In this document: piece after piece, positions 8,917 to 17,925 of the stretch | Layout of the letters: each line of letters starts with the position of its first letter | Position numbering within the stretch: position 1 is the stretch's first letter | Assembly (NCBI GenBank): GCA_041396125.1 | Contig: JAWKZG010000011.1 | Span: forward strand, 134,754-198,753 | Origin: JAWKZG01 sp041396125 | Lineage (GTDB): Bacteria; Pseudomonadota; Gammaproteobacteria; Competibacterales; Competibacteraceae | DNA: 64,000 nt | Reading direction: 5' to 3' | Position numbers and translations under genes: made by a program | The notes under the pieces: generated by a model | Seen by the model: only the letters and a program-made list of their open reading frames with translations | What the model was told of the DNA's origin: nothing | Database searches by the model: none

Positions 8917-11307
8917 TCACGCAGTAATAAGTTTAGCATCCTGTTGCAACAGATCATTAACGGCTTGCGGCAGACCGGGACTACGCAGATCAACGCTCAC
9001 CCGTAAAGCACGCAAGCCTTGCAAACCTTGCAAAGCTTCCAGGGCGAGATCCTCAACCGGCTCCAACAAATACCCCTGGTACTGTAAAAATTCGATATAG
9101 CGCCGATACTCCCGTGCTTCTTCACTATGCGAATAGACAATCGCTATTTTGCCGGGTTGCGTGAGCCGTTCAGTACCGTCGTTAACGAGCGCCTTGTCGA
9201 TCCGTTTTTTCATGATTTCGTAGCGGATGTTGTAAGCACCTTCGACAATAAAATCACGTTCGATTTCGCTGAACCGAACCGTCAGCGGGGTATTTTGCAC
9301 CAGAATCAAATGCGTGGTTTCCAGCGGCACCAACAGGCTGGACTTGAGGGCATCACACAAGCGCGCGACTTCACAGGTGACGCGCAACTGCCATAACCGT
9401 AAATTACGCAGATACAGCAGATCAAAATTACCGTCCTCGACCATCGAGGCGCCCGCATAGATCATCATTTCCACACCATCGGTACAGGTTTTTTCAAAAT
9501 AGTGCGGAAAGATATGCTGCGCATGCTGCTGCTCCTGATCCAGGAACCGAGCCACACTGTCATTGATCCGGAGTACGCTTTGTTCGTACGCATGGCGTTG
9601 CTTGTGCACCATCCGATACTGCGGATCCAGTTGCGAATAATACACCTGCACAGCCTGCTGTACCTCTTCACCCAGCATGGCCAGTTGCTCGAACGCCGGT
9701 TCCAGCTCCATTCTGAAAAAGGTGTTCATGGTCATTTCGTCGCCGGATCTCAGCCCTTTCTCCAGATTCTGCAAAAAACGCTCGATACGGAAATTGATTT
9801 CGTCGAGAATCGGCATCGCTTTTTGCGCGTGCGCACTGCCCAGCACCTTTTGCGCCAGCGAGAACTGGAGCCGGATATCGGATTCGATCGCCTCATTGCG
9901 AAACACGGATGAATCTTTTATGTCAGTCTGACTGAATAACGGATAGACCTCGTTGAAAACGACCGGCTCCATCGCGTTGCCATCGCCTGACAAAATGGCA
10001 TTCAGTGCCGCTTGTTGAAAACGCCACTCGACCGACTTATGCACAATCGAAGTTTTTTGCTGGATGATTGTGCGTACATTTTCCTCCAGCAAGTGCTGGC
10101 TGTGTTTCAGGCCAAGTGTCGCTATACGGGCCATATCACTCATTTTCAAAGCGATATCGGAATGATCCACGCCCCGGTCCGGGAAATCCAGCTGCAGCAC
10201 ACCAACGGGACGTTTATCATCGTACAGTGGCAATAACAACAGACTGCCGACACCGTCTTCCTGTAGCAGACGATGCAGCGGGTTCTCGGGGTTCAGCGCA
10301 GCGACATCACTGACAGAGTAGAAATCCGCTGTCTGACGTTTTGCCTCCACATAAACACTGCCCGCCAGCTCGTTATAGGTAAAATGATGCGAATTACTGA
10401 TTAAACAGCCTGCCGCACCATGGCAGTCCGGCCGGATCAGAAAAATTTTGTCGCCCTGTTTACCCAGCAAACGGACCTTGATGTCACTGCGACCCAGCAG
10501 ATCCCGCACACTCTCATTGAGCAAGCGCATACCCTGCAGGGAAATCAGGGAGGTGCCATTGGTTAAGGTTTTATACAGATTCGATACTACTTCACGCTGA
10601 GTGATATCGACCGCACGAACAATAATCACGCCATTCAGTTCATACTCTTCTGGTCGGATTATTTGTCGCCAGACCGCCATGTCCAGAATGTTTTGCTGCA
10701 GTTTCTCAATCTCTTTGGACTTGAGTTTCCTGTCCTGCCCCTGCCGCCTGTTGATTTCGAGATACTGGCAATCGAAATAAAACTGATAATAGCGCTGAAC
10801 TCCGGTATGAGTGTCCTCAGTGACTATTATTGGATGCTTTTCAAAGTCGAGATCAAGTCCGAAATAGCGTCGGGCTATAGAGATATAAGCATGCAATTCA
10901 CGGCTGCTGTAAAAACGATCCGACTCCATGATGGGCCGTCCTTTCAGCTTCCCGTCCCGATCCAGCAGCAGATCCTTAAACGCCGCCGTGGTATAGATGA
11001 AATCGTAATAATAGGGTCGCATGACAGCGGCCAGATTGCGCCGGTCTTCGCTGCAGGACATTACTGACGCCAGCACCATTTCGACCAGAGGCCGGGCCTG
11101 CTCACTGCGCAGATACGCTGTACTTTCCGATGCTTCAAACAGTTCCGGCTGCTCGTGTTCCAGTGCCAGAACATCCTGGGCAAACCCGGCCAGCAACGGA
11201 TGCACGCCGGCATTAGTCTGCCATGTTTTTAGGACAGGCCGCAGGCTAACCTTGCTCGGGAAAGGAAAATCCTTTGAATTGAAAGGGTCAGTAACACCTT
11301 GAACCAT
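8917..11307 (-). CDS. Large GAF-domain protein of unknown function
   Basis: A 796-residue soluble protein when started at the ATG at 11305-11307. That ATG is preceded by GAGG at good spacing, and I prefer it to an in-frame extension up to 11391 that has no ribosome site. No signal peptide or membrane helix is visible. A GAF-like domain lies roughly at residues 260-410, ending in LLLPLYDDKRPVGVLQLDF, where a GAF core would be. The rest is mostly helical with no catalytic or DNA-binding motif I can recognise. Similar long GAF proteins occur in Bacteroidota to my knowledge, which would need a search to confirm. Function unknown. Confidence 0.75.
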   Translation of the reverse strand: MVQGVTDPFNSKDFPFPSKVSLRPVLKTWQTNAGVHPLLAGFAQDVLALEHEQPELFEASESTAYLRSEQARPLVEMVLASVMSCSEDRRNLAAVMRPYYYDFIYTTAAFKDLLLDRDGKLKGRPIMESDRFYSSRELHAYISIARRYFGLDLDFEKHPIIVTEDTHTGVQRYYQFYFDCQYLEINRRQGQDRKLKSKEIEKLQQNILDMAVWRQIIRPEEYELNGVIIVRAVDITQREVVSNLYKTLTNGTSLISLQGMRLLNESVRDLLGRSDIKVRLLGKQGDKIFLIRPDCHGAAGCLISNSHHFTYNELAGSVYVEAKRQTADFYSVSDVAALNPENPLHRLLQEDGVGSLLLLPLYDDKRPVGVLQLDFPDRGVDHSDIALKMSDMARIATLGLKHSQHLLEENVRTIIQQKTSIVHKSVEWRFQQAALNAILSGDGNAMEPVVFNEVYPLFSQTDIKDSSVFRNEAIESDIRLQFSLAQKVLGSAHAQKAMPILDEINFRIERFLQNLEKGLRSGDEMTMNTFFRMELEPAFEQLAMLGEEVQQAVQVYYSQLDPQYRMVHKQRHAYEQSVLRINDSVARFLDQEQQHAQHIFPHYFEKTCTDGVEMMIYAGASMVEDGNFDLLYLRNLRLWQLRVTCEVARLCDALKSSLLVPLETTHLILVQNTPLTVRFSEIERDFIVEGAYNIRYEIMKKRIDKALVNDGTERLTQPGKIAIVYSHSEEAREYRRYIEFLQYQGYLLEPVEDLALEALQGLQGLRALRVSVDLRSPGLPQAVNDLLQQDAKLITA

Positions 11308-11408
11308 GATTGATGCCTCATTTAGCAAGGGCAAAAGCAGTGTATACGTCATGGGCTTTACGCTGCACCGGCTCTTTCGTACCGCCGGCACTGCTGCCGC
11401 AGCAGTCG

Positions 11409-11834
11409 CTAACGCAATGCAACCCGCATGTTGACTTCACCACCCTGCAAAAATCGCAATGTCAGCGGAATCAACTGGCCACGTGTCAGCGGTCTGTTCA
11501 CATCCAGCAACATCGCGTGCAGTCCGCCCGGCTCTAACCTGATTTTCATACCCGCAGGTAAATCGATTCCGGCTACCGGCCGGGTTTGCAATACAGAGCG
11601 GACAGTCACATGGGTCTTTAGTTCGGCGCGCCCTGCCACCGGTGAGCTCATTCCGATCAGACGATTACCGGATTTACTGGTTAATGTCATATAAATCGCG
11701 ATGGTGCCATCGCTTTGCAGCTGTCCCCAGGCATCGTCAACACCAACACCGGCGCTATCTTGCGCCAGCACTGGCAGCCACCAGCAGCACAGCACCAAAC
11801 CCAGCCAGATCCGTCGAACCATGACAGCATTCAC
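11409..11834 (-). CDS. PCu(A)C-like periplasmic copper chaperone
   Basis: Secreted protein of 141 residues with an N-terminal hydrophobic signal ending near VLAQD. It matches the PCu(A)C fold, which delivers Cu(I) to cytochrome oxidase. The copper motif of the family is a His, a Met about ten residues on, and a later HxM. Here H75, H106 and M108 are present, but the Met expected before RPV is a threonine (T84), so the site may be weakened. The start is either GTG 11834, directly after the DAHP synthase stop, or ATG 11822; neither has a strong ribosome site. Confidence 0.75.
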   Translation of the reverse strand: MNAVMVRRIWLGLVLCCWWLPVLAQDSAGVGVDDAWGQLQSDGTIAIYMTLTSKSGNRLIGMSSPVAGRAELKTHVTVRSVLQTRPVAGIDLPAGMKIRLEPGGLHAMLLDVNRPLTRGQLIPLTLRFLQGGEVNMRVALR

Positions 11835-13271
11835 TCAGCTGGCAAGCGCAACGTCAGCACTGCCGTTCAGCTGTTCGGAGCGCTCACGCTTCAGCTCTTC
11901 GGCCAGCAGAAAGGCCAGTTCCAGCGATTGGGCCGCATTCAGCCGCGGATCGCAGTGGGTATGATAACGATCCGCCAGCCCGTCGTCGGTGATATCGAAC
12001 AGACCGCCCGTGCACTCGGTCACGTTCTGCCCCGTCATCTCGATATGAATGCCGCCGGCATACGTGCCTTCGGCGCGATGTACCGCGAAAAACTGCCGCA
12101 CCTCAGCCAGCACCCGATCAAACGGCCGGGTTTTATAACCACTGGACGATTTAATCGTGTTGCCGTGCATCGGATCACAGGACCAGCCCACTTTATAGCC
12201 CTCCCGCTGCACCGCCCGCAGCAGCGGCGGCAGGCCGGCTTCGACATTATCCGCCCCCATACGCACTATCAGGGTCAAACGACCAGGGGTATTATCCGGG
12301 TTCAGCGTCTCGATCAGACGCAGTAAGCCATCCGGCTGCAGCGAAGGCCCGCATTTCAGCCCCAGCGGATTACAGATGCCACGGGCGAATTCAATATGTG
12401 CCCCATCCGGATCACGGGTGCGGTCGCCGATCCAGACCATATGGGCAGAGCAGTCATACCAGCCGCCACGGGTGGAATCGACCCGCGTCAGCGCTTCCTC
12501 GTAGGGCAGCAGGAGCGCTTCGTGCGAGGTGTAAAACTCGGTTTCGCGGATCTGCGGTGTAGTTTGTGTGGTCAACCCGCAAGCGGCCATGAACGCCAGT
12601 GTTTCGCTGAGCCGGTCAGCCAGATGGCTGTAGCGTTCGGCTTCCGGGGTGGCGCTGATAAAATCCAGCGTCCAGCGATGCACCTGATGCAGATCGGCAT
12701 AGCCGCCCTGGGCAAACGCTCGCAGCAAATTCAAGGTGGCTGAGGCCTGACTGTAAGCAGTGACCATGCGCTGCGGGTCCGGCTGACGGGCAGCCGCATC
12801 GAAGGCCAGTCCGTTGACAATATCGCCGCGATAAATCGGCAATTCAACGCCAGCCTGTGTTTCAGTGGGATTGGAGCGTGGTTTGGCAAACTGTCCGGCC
12901 AGCCGGCCGACCTTGATCACCGGGCAGGCGGCACCGAAGGTCAGCACAATCGCCATTTGCAGCAACACACGAAAGGTGTCACGAATGGTATTGGCCCCGA
13001 ACTCGGCGAAACTTTCCGCACAATCGCCGCCCTGCAGCAGAAAGGCCCGACCTTCAGCCACATCGGCCAAAGCGGCGCGCAAACGCCGGGCTTCACCGGC
13101 AAAAACCAGCGGCGGATAAGTACGCAGAGTTTGCTCGGCGCTTTGCAACGCTGCGGCGTCTGGATAATCAGGCAACTGCTGCACCGGTTTGCTGCGCCAG
13201 CTGTCCGGTGTCCAGTCCAGCGGTGATGGGTTTTGCGGGGTGTGCTTTGGTGCGGGGCTTTGAGTATTCAT
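11835..13271 (-). CDS. 3-deoxy-7-phosphoheptulonate synthase, class II
   Basis: Condenses PEP and erythrose-4-phosphate in the first step of the shikimate pathway. The 478-residue length and sequence fit class II (plant/actinobacterial type) DAHP synthases, not the AroFGH type. Signatures include LLQGGDCAESF, KVGRLAGQFAKPRS, WIGDRTRD, CGPSL, and WSCDPMHGNT with metal ligands in C, H, E and D positions. The downstream PCu(A)C-like gene follows without a gap. With aroQ this is the second shikimate gene in this minus-strand region, but they are not in one operon. Confidence 0.95.
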   Translation of the reverse strand: MNTQSPAPKHTPQNPSPLDWTPDSWRSKPVQQLPDYPDAAALQSAEQTLRTYPPLVFAGEARRLRAALADVAEGRAFLLQGGDCAESFAEFGANTIRDTFRVLLQMAIVLTFGAACPVIKVGRLAGQFAKPRSNPTETQAGVELPIYRGDIVNGLAFDAAARQPDPQRMVTAYSQASATLNLLRAFAQGGYADLHQVHRWTLDFISATPEAERYSHLADRLSETLAFMAACGLTTQTTPQIRETEFYTSHEALLLPYEEALTRVDSTRGGWYDCSAHMVWIGDRTRDPDGAHIEFARGICNPLGLKCGPSLQPDGLLRLIETLNPDNTPGRLTLIVRMGADNVEAGLPPLLRAVQREGYKVGWSCDPMHGNTIKSSSGYKTRPFDRVLAEVRQFFAVHRAEGTYAGGIHIEMTGQNVTECTGGLFDITDDGLADRYHTHCDPRLNAAQSLELAFLLAEELKRERSEQLNGSADVALAS

Positions 13272-13344
13272 AAATGCCTAAAATGCCTAAATTATGCCAA
13301 ACAGCAATCAAGTTGATCAGGGCCGCACATTGTATAGCAAACAC

Positions 13345-13397
13345 GCCTCGGAACGCAGGCCCAAAATCACCGTAACGGGCCTGCCTGCTACCGAGGC
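13345..13397. terminator. Long nested inverted repeat downstream of cysK
   Basis: Two nested perfect stems: GCCTCGG (13345-13351) with CCGAGGC (13391-13397), and GCAGGCCC (13355-13362) with GGGCCTGC (13377-13384), loop of 14 bases. It lies just past the cysK stop and before the DAHP synthase start. Neither flank has a clear T-run, so it may be a 3'-end stabiliser or a weak terminator rather than a classical intrinsic one. Confidence 0.55.
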
Positions 13398-13404
13398 TAT
13401 GCTC

Positions 13405-14367
13405 TCAATCCGCTGCCAGACTCGCTAACCATTCGTCATCGGAGCCTTCCGGAATTTCCTCAAACAGGTAGGTCGACAGGTAACGCTCGCCGGTATCGGG
13501 CAGCATGGCGAGTATGACTGCACCGGGCTCAGCCTTTTCCGCTGTTCGCAGCGCCGCCGCCAGCGTGCCACCAGCAGACAGACCCACAAAAATGCCTTCT
13601 TCCCGCGCCAGCCGTAAGGCCATATTTTTGCTTTCCTCATCGGTTACGGGCACCAGCTCGTCGTATACCTCACGATTCAGCACATCAGGTATGAAATCCG
13701 GCGTCCAGCCCTGAATCTTGTGCGGTTTCCACTCGTCACCTGCCAGCAGGGAAGCGGCCGCAGGCTCTGTGGCAATGATTTTGGTATCGGGCCGGGCCAG
13801 CTTAAGCATTTCCCCCGCGCCGGTCATGGTGCCACCGGTGCCCCAGCCCGTCACCCAGTAATCAAGCCGACGACCAGCGAAATCGCTCAAAATTTCAGGC
13901 CCGGTGGTGTTGCGGTGATAAGCCGGATTGGCCGGGTTTTCAAACTGGCGGGCCAGAAACCAGCCGTGTTTGGCGGCCAGTTCTTCCGCAGCCCGCACCA
14001 TGCCGCTGCCACGCTCAGCCGCCGGTGTCAGGATAACTTTCGCTCCCAGCGCACGCATGATCTTGCGCCGTTCGATGGAAAACGTTTCGACCATGGTGGC
14101 GACAAACGGATAGCCCTTCGCGGCACAAACCATGGCCAGCGCAATCCCGGTATTTCCCGAGGTGGCTTCTACTACGGTCTGGCCGGGTTTGAGGGTGCCG
14201 CGCTGCTCGGCATCGGTGATAATGGCATAAGCCAGCCGGTCCTTGACTGAAGCCATAGGGTTGAACGCCTCGACTTTCACATACAGCGTGACATGTGCAG
14301 GCGCAATACGGTTAAGCTTGACCACGGGCGTATTGCCGATGGTATCGAGTATGCTGTCGTAAATCAT
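13405..14367 (-). CDS. cysK: Cysteine synthase A (O-acetylserine sulfhydrylase)
   Basis: PLP enzyme that makes cysteine from O-acetylserine and sulfide. I start it at ATG 14365-14367 (MIYDSILDTIGNTP) because GGGGAC lies just upstream; an in-frame extension to 14436 has no family similarity. The resulting 320 residues match CysK length. Signatures: PLP lysine in ASVKDR, EATSGNTGIALA, the GTGGTMTGAGEMLK phosphate-binding loop, and LPDTGERYLST near the C-terminus. It is divergent from the enolase-superfamily gene. Confidence 0.92.
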   Translation of the reverse strand: MIYDSILDTIGNTPVVKLNRIAPAHVTLYVKVEAFNPMASVKDRLAYAIITDAEQRGTLKPGQTVVEATSGNTGIALAMVCAAKGYPFVATMVETFSIERRKIMRALGAKVILTPAAERGSGMVRAAEELAAKHGWFLARQFENPANPAYHRNTTGPEILSDFAGRRLDYWVTGWGTGGTMTGAGEMLKLARPDTKIIATEPAAASLLAGDEWKPHKIQGWTPDFIPDVLNREVYDELVPVTDEESKNMALRLAREEGIFVGLSAGGTLAAALRTAEKAEPGAVILAMLPDTGERYLSTYLFEEIPEGSDDEWLASLAAD

Positions 14368-14515
14368 AATGTCCCCAGTTTTGGATCTCGGCTGGACCAG
14401 CCAGCCTGGTTTGAATAAATTTGCACAGAACAACAACGCTAACCATTAATAGTAGCTTGAAATCAACAAACCTTCGCCCCGTTACTTAATCACCCGATCA
14501 CCTGGAACAAGCACC

Positions 14516-15694
14516 ATGAAAATAACACGTATCGAAATTTATCCTTTGCAGGCCCAACTGGAGGAGCCTTTTGGCTGGTCACAGCGCTGGACTGATCAAC
14601 GCGCCACGGTAGTGGTCAAGATCATGACCGATGACGGCTGCACGGGCTGGGGTGAAACCAGCGATCTGGACGCCCTGCGCCGGTTGGCACCGTTATTGAT
14701 CGGTGAAAATCCGCTGCGAACCGAGGCCTTATGGAACAAACTCTATTTAGCCAGTTATCAGGATCACGCCTTTGCCGGGCCTAATATGTCCGCTATCAGC
14801 GCGTTCGATATCGCTTTGTGGGATCTGCGCGGTCAGGCAAGCGGGTAACCTCTGCACGCGCTTTTGGGCGGCGCGCTGCACGACAAGATTACGGTGTATG
14901 CGACCGGTCTTTATTATCGGGGCGATGACTTCCCCGACAAGCTGAGCGCCGAGGCCATGGGCTATGCTGAAGCGGGCTTTACCGGCATGAAAATGAAAGT
15001 CGGTGGCCAGACAGTGCGACAGGATATCCGTCGGGTGCGGCATTTACGCCAGCTGCTTGGCCCGGCTATCAATCTGATGATAGATGCCAATGAGGCTTAC
15101 GACGCCCGCACCGCAAGCTATGTGGCACAGACCCTGGCTGATTGCGATCTGGCCTGGTTTGAAGAGCCCTGCGGTTCGTATGCTGACGCGGCCAATCTGG
15201 AAGTCAGACGCAACGCCCCGATGGCCATATCCGGCGGTGAAAGCCTGAAATCGCGCTGGGATTTTGCACCACGGCTGGCCAACCGGGTATTTGATATTAT
15301 CCAGCCGGACATCATTTATGCGGGCGGAATTTCGGAACTGATCAAGATCGCACACATGGCCAACGCCTTTGGCGTCAAGCTGAATCCGCACTTCTGGGGT
15401 ACCGGCATCAGTCTGGCGGCGACACTGCATGTGGTCGCTACCCTGCCACCACAAACGCCCAGCGTACAGCCCGAACCTTATGTCAATTTGCCGGTGGTCG
15501 AACTGGACAGCACGCCGCACCCGATCCGGGCTGAGCTCACCGATCCGGTATTCCGGCAAGTCAACAGCCAGCTCACGCTGCCACAGCAGCCCGGACTTGG
15601 CGTGAGCATCAATACCGAGATATTGCAGCGCTATGCAGCCAGCGCACCGCTGGTTATCAGTGCCGTCACCAGCCTGCCCTCGCATGGCCGCTAG
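14516..15694 (+). pseudogene. Mandelate racemase/muconate lactonising enzyme family protein with one in-frame stop
   Basis: Enolase-superfamily acid-sugar dehydratase or racemase, 393 codons from ATG 14516 to TAG 15694. A TAA at 14846-14848 interrupts it between GQASG and PLHALLGG, where a Lys codon would be expected; the frame is otherwise continuous. Catalytic elements all lie after the stop: KMK (KxK), IDANEAY, WFEEPCG, SGGES, and NPHFWGTG with the general-base His. So translation from 14516 would yield only an N-terminal capping fragment. This is a single-base change, either a recent mutation or a sequencing error. The exact substrate cannot be told. Confidence 0.85.
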
Positions 15695-15720
15695 TCATTC
15701 GCTATAAAAAGCCGCCATAA

Positions 15721-15751
15721 AAAAAGGGCCGCTGCTTAGGCGACCCTTTTT
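15721..15751. terminator. Bidirectional intrinsic terminator
   Basis: Hairpin with AAAAAGGGCCGC on the left and GGCGACCCTTTTT on the right, one internal mismatch and a short loop. A-rich and T-rich flanks suit termination from both sides. It sits between the enolase-family gene (plus) and the Lpp-like gene (minus), which converge on it. Confidence 0.8.
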
Positions 15752-15774
15752 CCATAACAGCTTACCTGGCTGAA

Positions 15775-16014
15775 TTATTTCAACATGGAGCGCTTGAACA
15801 TCCGATTGATACGCTCGTCGGTGGCCTGGCTCATCTGCATGGCCTGCTGGGCAATGGATTTAGCCTCATCGGCTGTGCCTTTGGCCATTTGCGCATCCGC
15901 TTGTGCCTGCTCGGCAATAGAGCGAACCGCCGCCAGATCATCAGTGCTCACGCAACCTGTAGCCAGGATAATACCTGCAACCACTCCGGAAATTTTTAGA
16001 AATTGCTTGCTCAT
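15775..16014 (-). CDS. Lpp/OprI-type small alanine-zipper lipoprotein
   Basis: A 79-residue outer-membrane lipoprotein. A short signal peptide ends in a lipobox-like ATGC, giving the lipidated cysteine at residue 21. The mature part is an Ala-rich helix with heptad spacing (AQADAQMAKGTADEAK) and ends with Lys, as in Braun-type lipoproteins that can be linked to peptidoglycan. The family is abundant in the gammaproteobacterial envelope. It is probably monocistronic; the 244 bp upstream (16015-16258) hold no gene that I can see. Confidence 0.85.
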   Translation of the reverse strand: MSKQFLKISGVVAGIILATGCVSTDDLAAVRSIAEQAQADAQMAKGTADEAKSIAQQAMQMSQATDERINRMFKRSMLK

Positions 16015-16258
16015 AATTAACTATACCCTTAGTTAAATCACTCAAATCACTGCCGGAATGTTTACCTGCATCGCACATACTGAATTACATAATAAACTCA
16101 GTAATATGGATTCAGGAATCAGACCGGAATTTTGAACTTGTTGACTGTACCAGTCTACGCGTTATCCAGCATAGCTGGCATACCGTTCAGCAACGCTGAC
16201 AGCTTGTTATCATAGCGCGCTTGCAATACAAGGTACATGGCCCGTCAAGTAAAAAAAA

Positions 16259-16837
16259 TCACCGAACCTCAACCCGTGTACCCGGTTTAACCCAGCGGGC
16301 CAGGCGGTGAATTTGCTCATTGGTCAAGGCGATACAGCCATTGGTCCAGTTGAAGTTCTCGTGCACCTCCGGATCACCTGCCCCGGTGCCATGCAGCCCG
16401 ATATAACCGCCTAGCAGCGTATCCTGTGGAGGCCGTTCACCACGCGCCAGCGCCCGCTTGATACGCTGGTAGGTGCTTTCGTTGATGCGGCCATCGTAGT
16501 AAGCCAGTGTGGCATATTCCAGGTTTGGATAATTCAGTCCGATAAACAAATCGAACCGGCTGGCGCGATTAAACCACCCCACCTGAAACGAGCCCAGTGG
16601 CGTGAGTTCATCGCCGCGGCGTTGTTTCAGGCCCGCGCCACGCACACCCAGCGCGATATTATCAAACACGTCCAGTGGTCCTTCAGCACCGAATACAATC
16701 ACTTTTTCAGCTTTAGTGTCGACCAGTAACCAGGGCTGGAACGCCAGCACCGTCCCAGGCATCAGCCACAGGCACAAAAAACCTATCCGCAGTATCCCGA
16801 TACCTTGGTCCATCCAGCGCATTCTCACGTCTATCAT
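16259..16837 (-). CDS. L,D-transpeptidase family protein (YkuD fold)
   Basis: Secreted cross-linking or lipoprotein-anchoring enzyme of the cell wall. The 192 residues start at ATG 16835-16837 with GAAAGG just upstream. A hydrophobic signal segment covers about residues 11-33. The catalytic region is IGLHGTGAG with H149, and WTNGCIAL with C168; the usual SHGC is TNGC here. Short YkuD proteins of this kind are common in Gammaproteobacteria. A second, distinct L,D-transpeptidase is at 44443. The adjacent Lpp-like protein is a possible substrate by analogy with E. coli, but this is inference. Confidence 0.85.
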   Translation of the reverse strand: MIDVRMRWMDQGIGILRIGFLCLWLMPGTVLAFQPWLLVDTKAEKVIVFGAEGPLDVFDNIALGVRGAGLKQRRGDELTPLGSFQVGWFNRASRFDLFIGLNYPNLEYATLAYYDGRINESTYQRIKRALARGERPPQDTLLGGYIGLHGTGAGDPEVHENFNWTNGCIALTNEQIHRLARWVKPGTRVEVR

Positions 16838-16922
16838 ACCTTTCTTGCCACACTTGTCGGTTTAGCACAAAATTTGTTCAGCAGATGCCCACAATCAAGC
16901 CACAAAAACAGGAGGGGGTTTC

Positions 16923-17807
16923 ATGAGCATGACCATTACCACACTCGGACCCGGTGATTTTGCTGCCGAGATCCGCGGCATCCAGCTGGACCACACGCTT
17001 GACGATGATACATTCAGTACTATTCAGAACGCCATAGACCGTTATGCGGTACTGGTATTTCGTGATCAGATCCTGACCGATGCGCAGCAGGTTGCCTTCA
17101 GTGAGCGCTTCGGCCCGCTCGAAATCCCGCTGGCTTTTGATCAATATGCCGGTGCCCATCCCAAAGTCACCCGACTGTCGAATGTCGGTGACGATGATCA
17201 GGTCATGCTGCCGGACAGCCACCACGCGACCTATCTGAAAGGCAATCAGCTATGGCATACCGACAGCTCCTTCAAACCGGCACCCGCCAAGTACTCCATC
17301 CTGCACGGGCGCGAAGTACCGCCCGAAGGTGGCAATACCGAGTTCGCCGACTGTCGCGCCGCCTGGGATGACTGGACGGCATCCAGTGACGGTGTGAGCC
17401 GCGATGAGCTGGAAGAGCTGATCTGCGAGCACAGCATTATCTGGTCGCGCAGTTTGATTATTGGCGACTTTTTTACCGACGAGGAAAAAGCCCGCATGCC
17501 GCCGGTGCATCAGCGCCTGATCCGCAGCCACCCCACGACCGGACGCAAAAGTATTTATGCCGGTTCGCATGCGTCACATGTACTGGGCTGGCCACTGGAA
17601 AAAGGCCGTCAGCTGATCCGCGAACTGAACGACTGGTGCACCCAGGCGCAATATTGTTACAGCCATCACTGGCAGCCCAATGATCTGCTGATGTGGGATA
17701 ATCGCAGTGTGCTGCACCGGGGCATGTCCCATCCGCCACAGTACCGCCGGGTGATGCATCGAACCACCGTGCAGGGCATACACTCCAGCGTGGCGGAGCC
17801 GGCCTGA
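16923..17807 (+). CDS. TauD/TfdA-family Fe(II)/2-oxoglutarate dioxygenase
   Basis: Non-haem iron oxygenase of 294 residues. Iron ligands are H and D in WHTDSSF, and the distal H in NRSVLHRG; the 2-oxoglutarate arginine is in RRVMHRTTVQG. An AGGAGG ribosome site precedes ATG 16923. TfdA-type members (2,4-D dioxygenase-like) have this length and motif order; substrate cannot be inferred. It diverges from the L,D-transpeptidase and is not clearly in an operon. Confidence 0.9.
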   Translation: MSMTITTLGPGDFAAEIRGIQLDHTLDDDTFSTIQNAIDRYAVLVFRDQILTDAQQVAFSERFGPLEIPLAFDQYAGAHPKVTRLSNVGDDDQVMLPDSHHATYLKGNQLWHTDSSFKPAPAKYSILHGREVPPEGGNTEFADCRAAWDDWTASSDGVSRDELEELICEHSIIWSRSLIIGDFFTDEEKARMPPVHQRLIRSHPTTGRKSIYAGSHASHVLGWPLEKGRQLIRELNDWCTQAQYCYSHHWQPNDLLMWDNRSVLHRGMSHPPQYRRVMHRTTVQGIHSSVAEPA

Positions 17808-17925
17808 GCGGTTGCCCCTGGCAGCAATAACCCTGAGCGAATCCGGCCCTGATCACACTGAACCGCTGCAGCCATGCACGGTCAAATTAGTCGTTAACCC
17901 GTTCCCCAACGCTTTGGCATAGACG

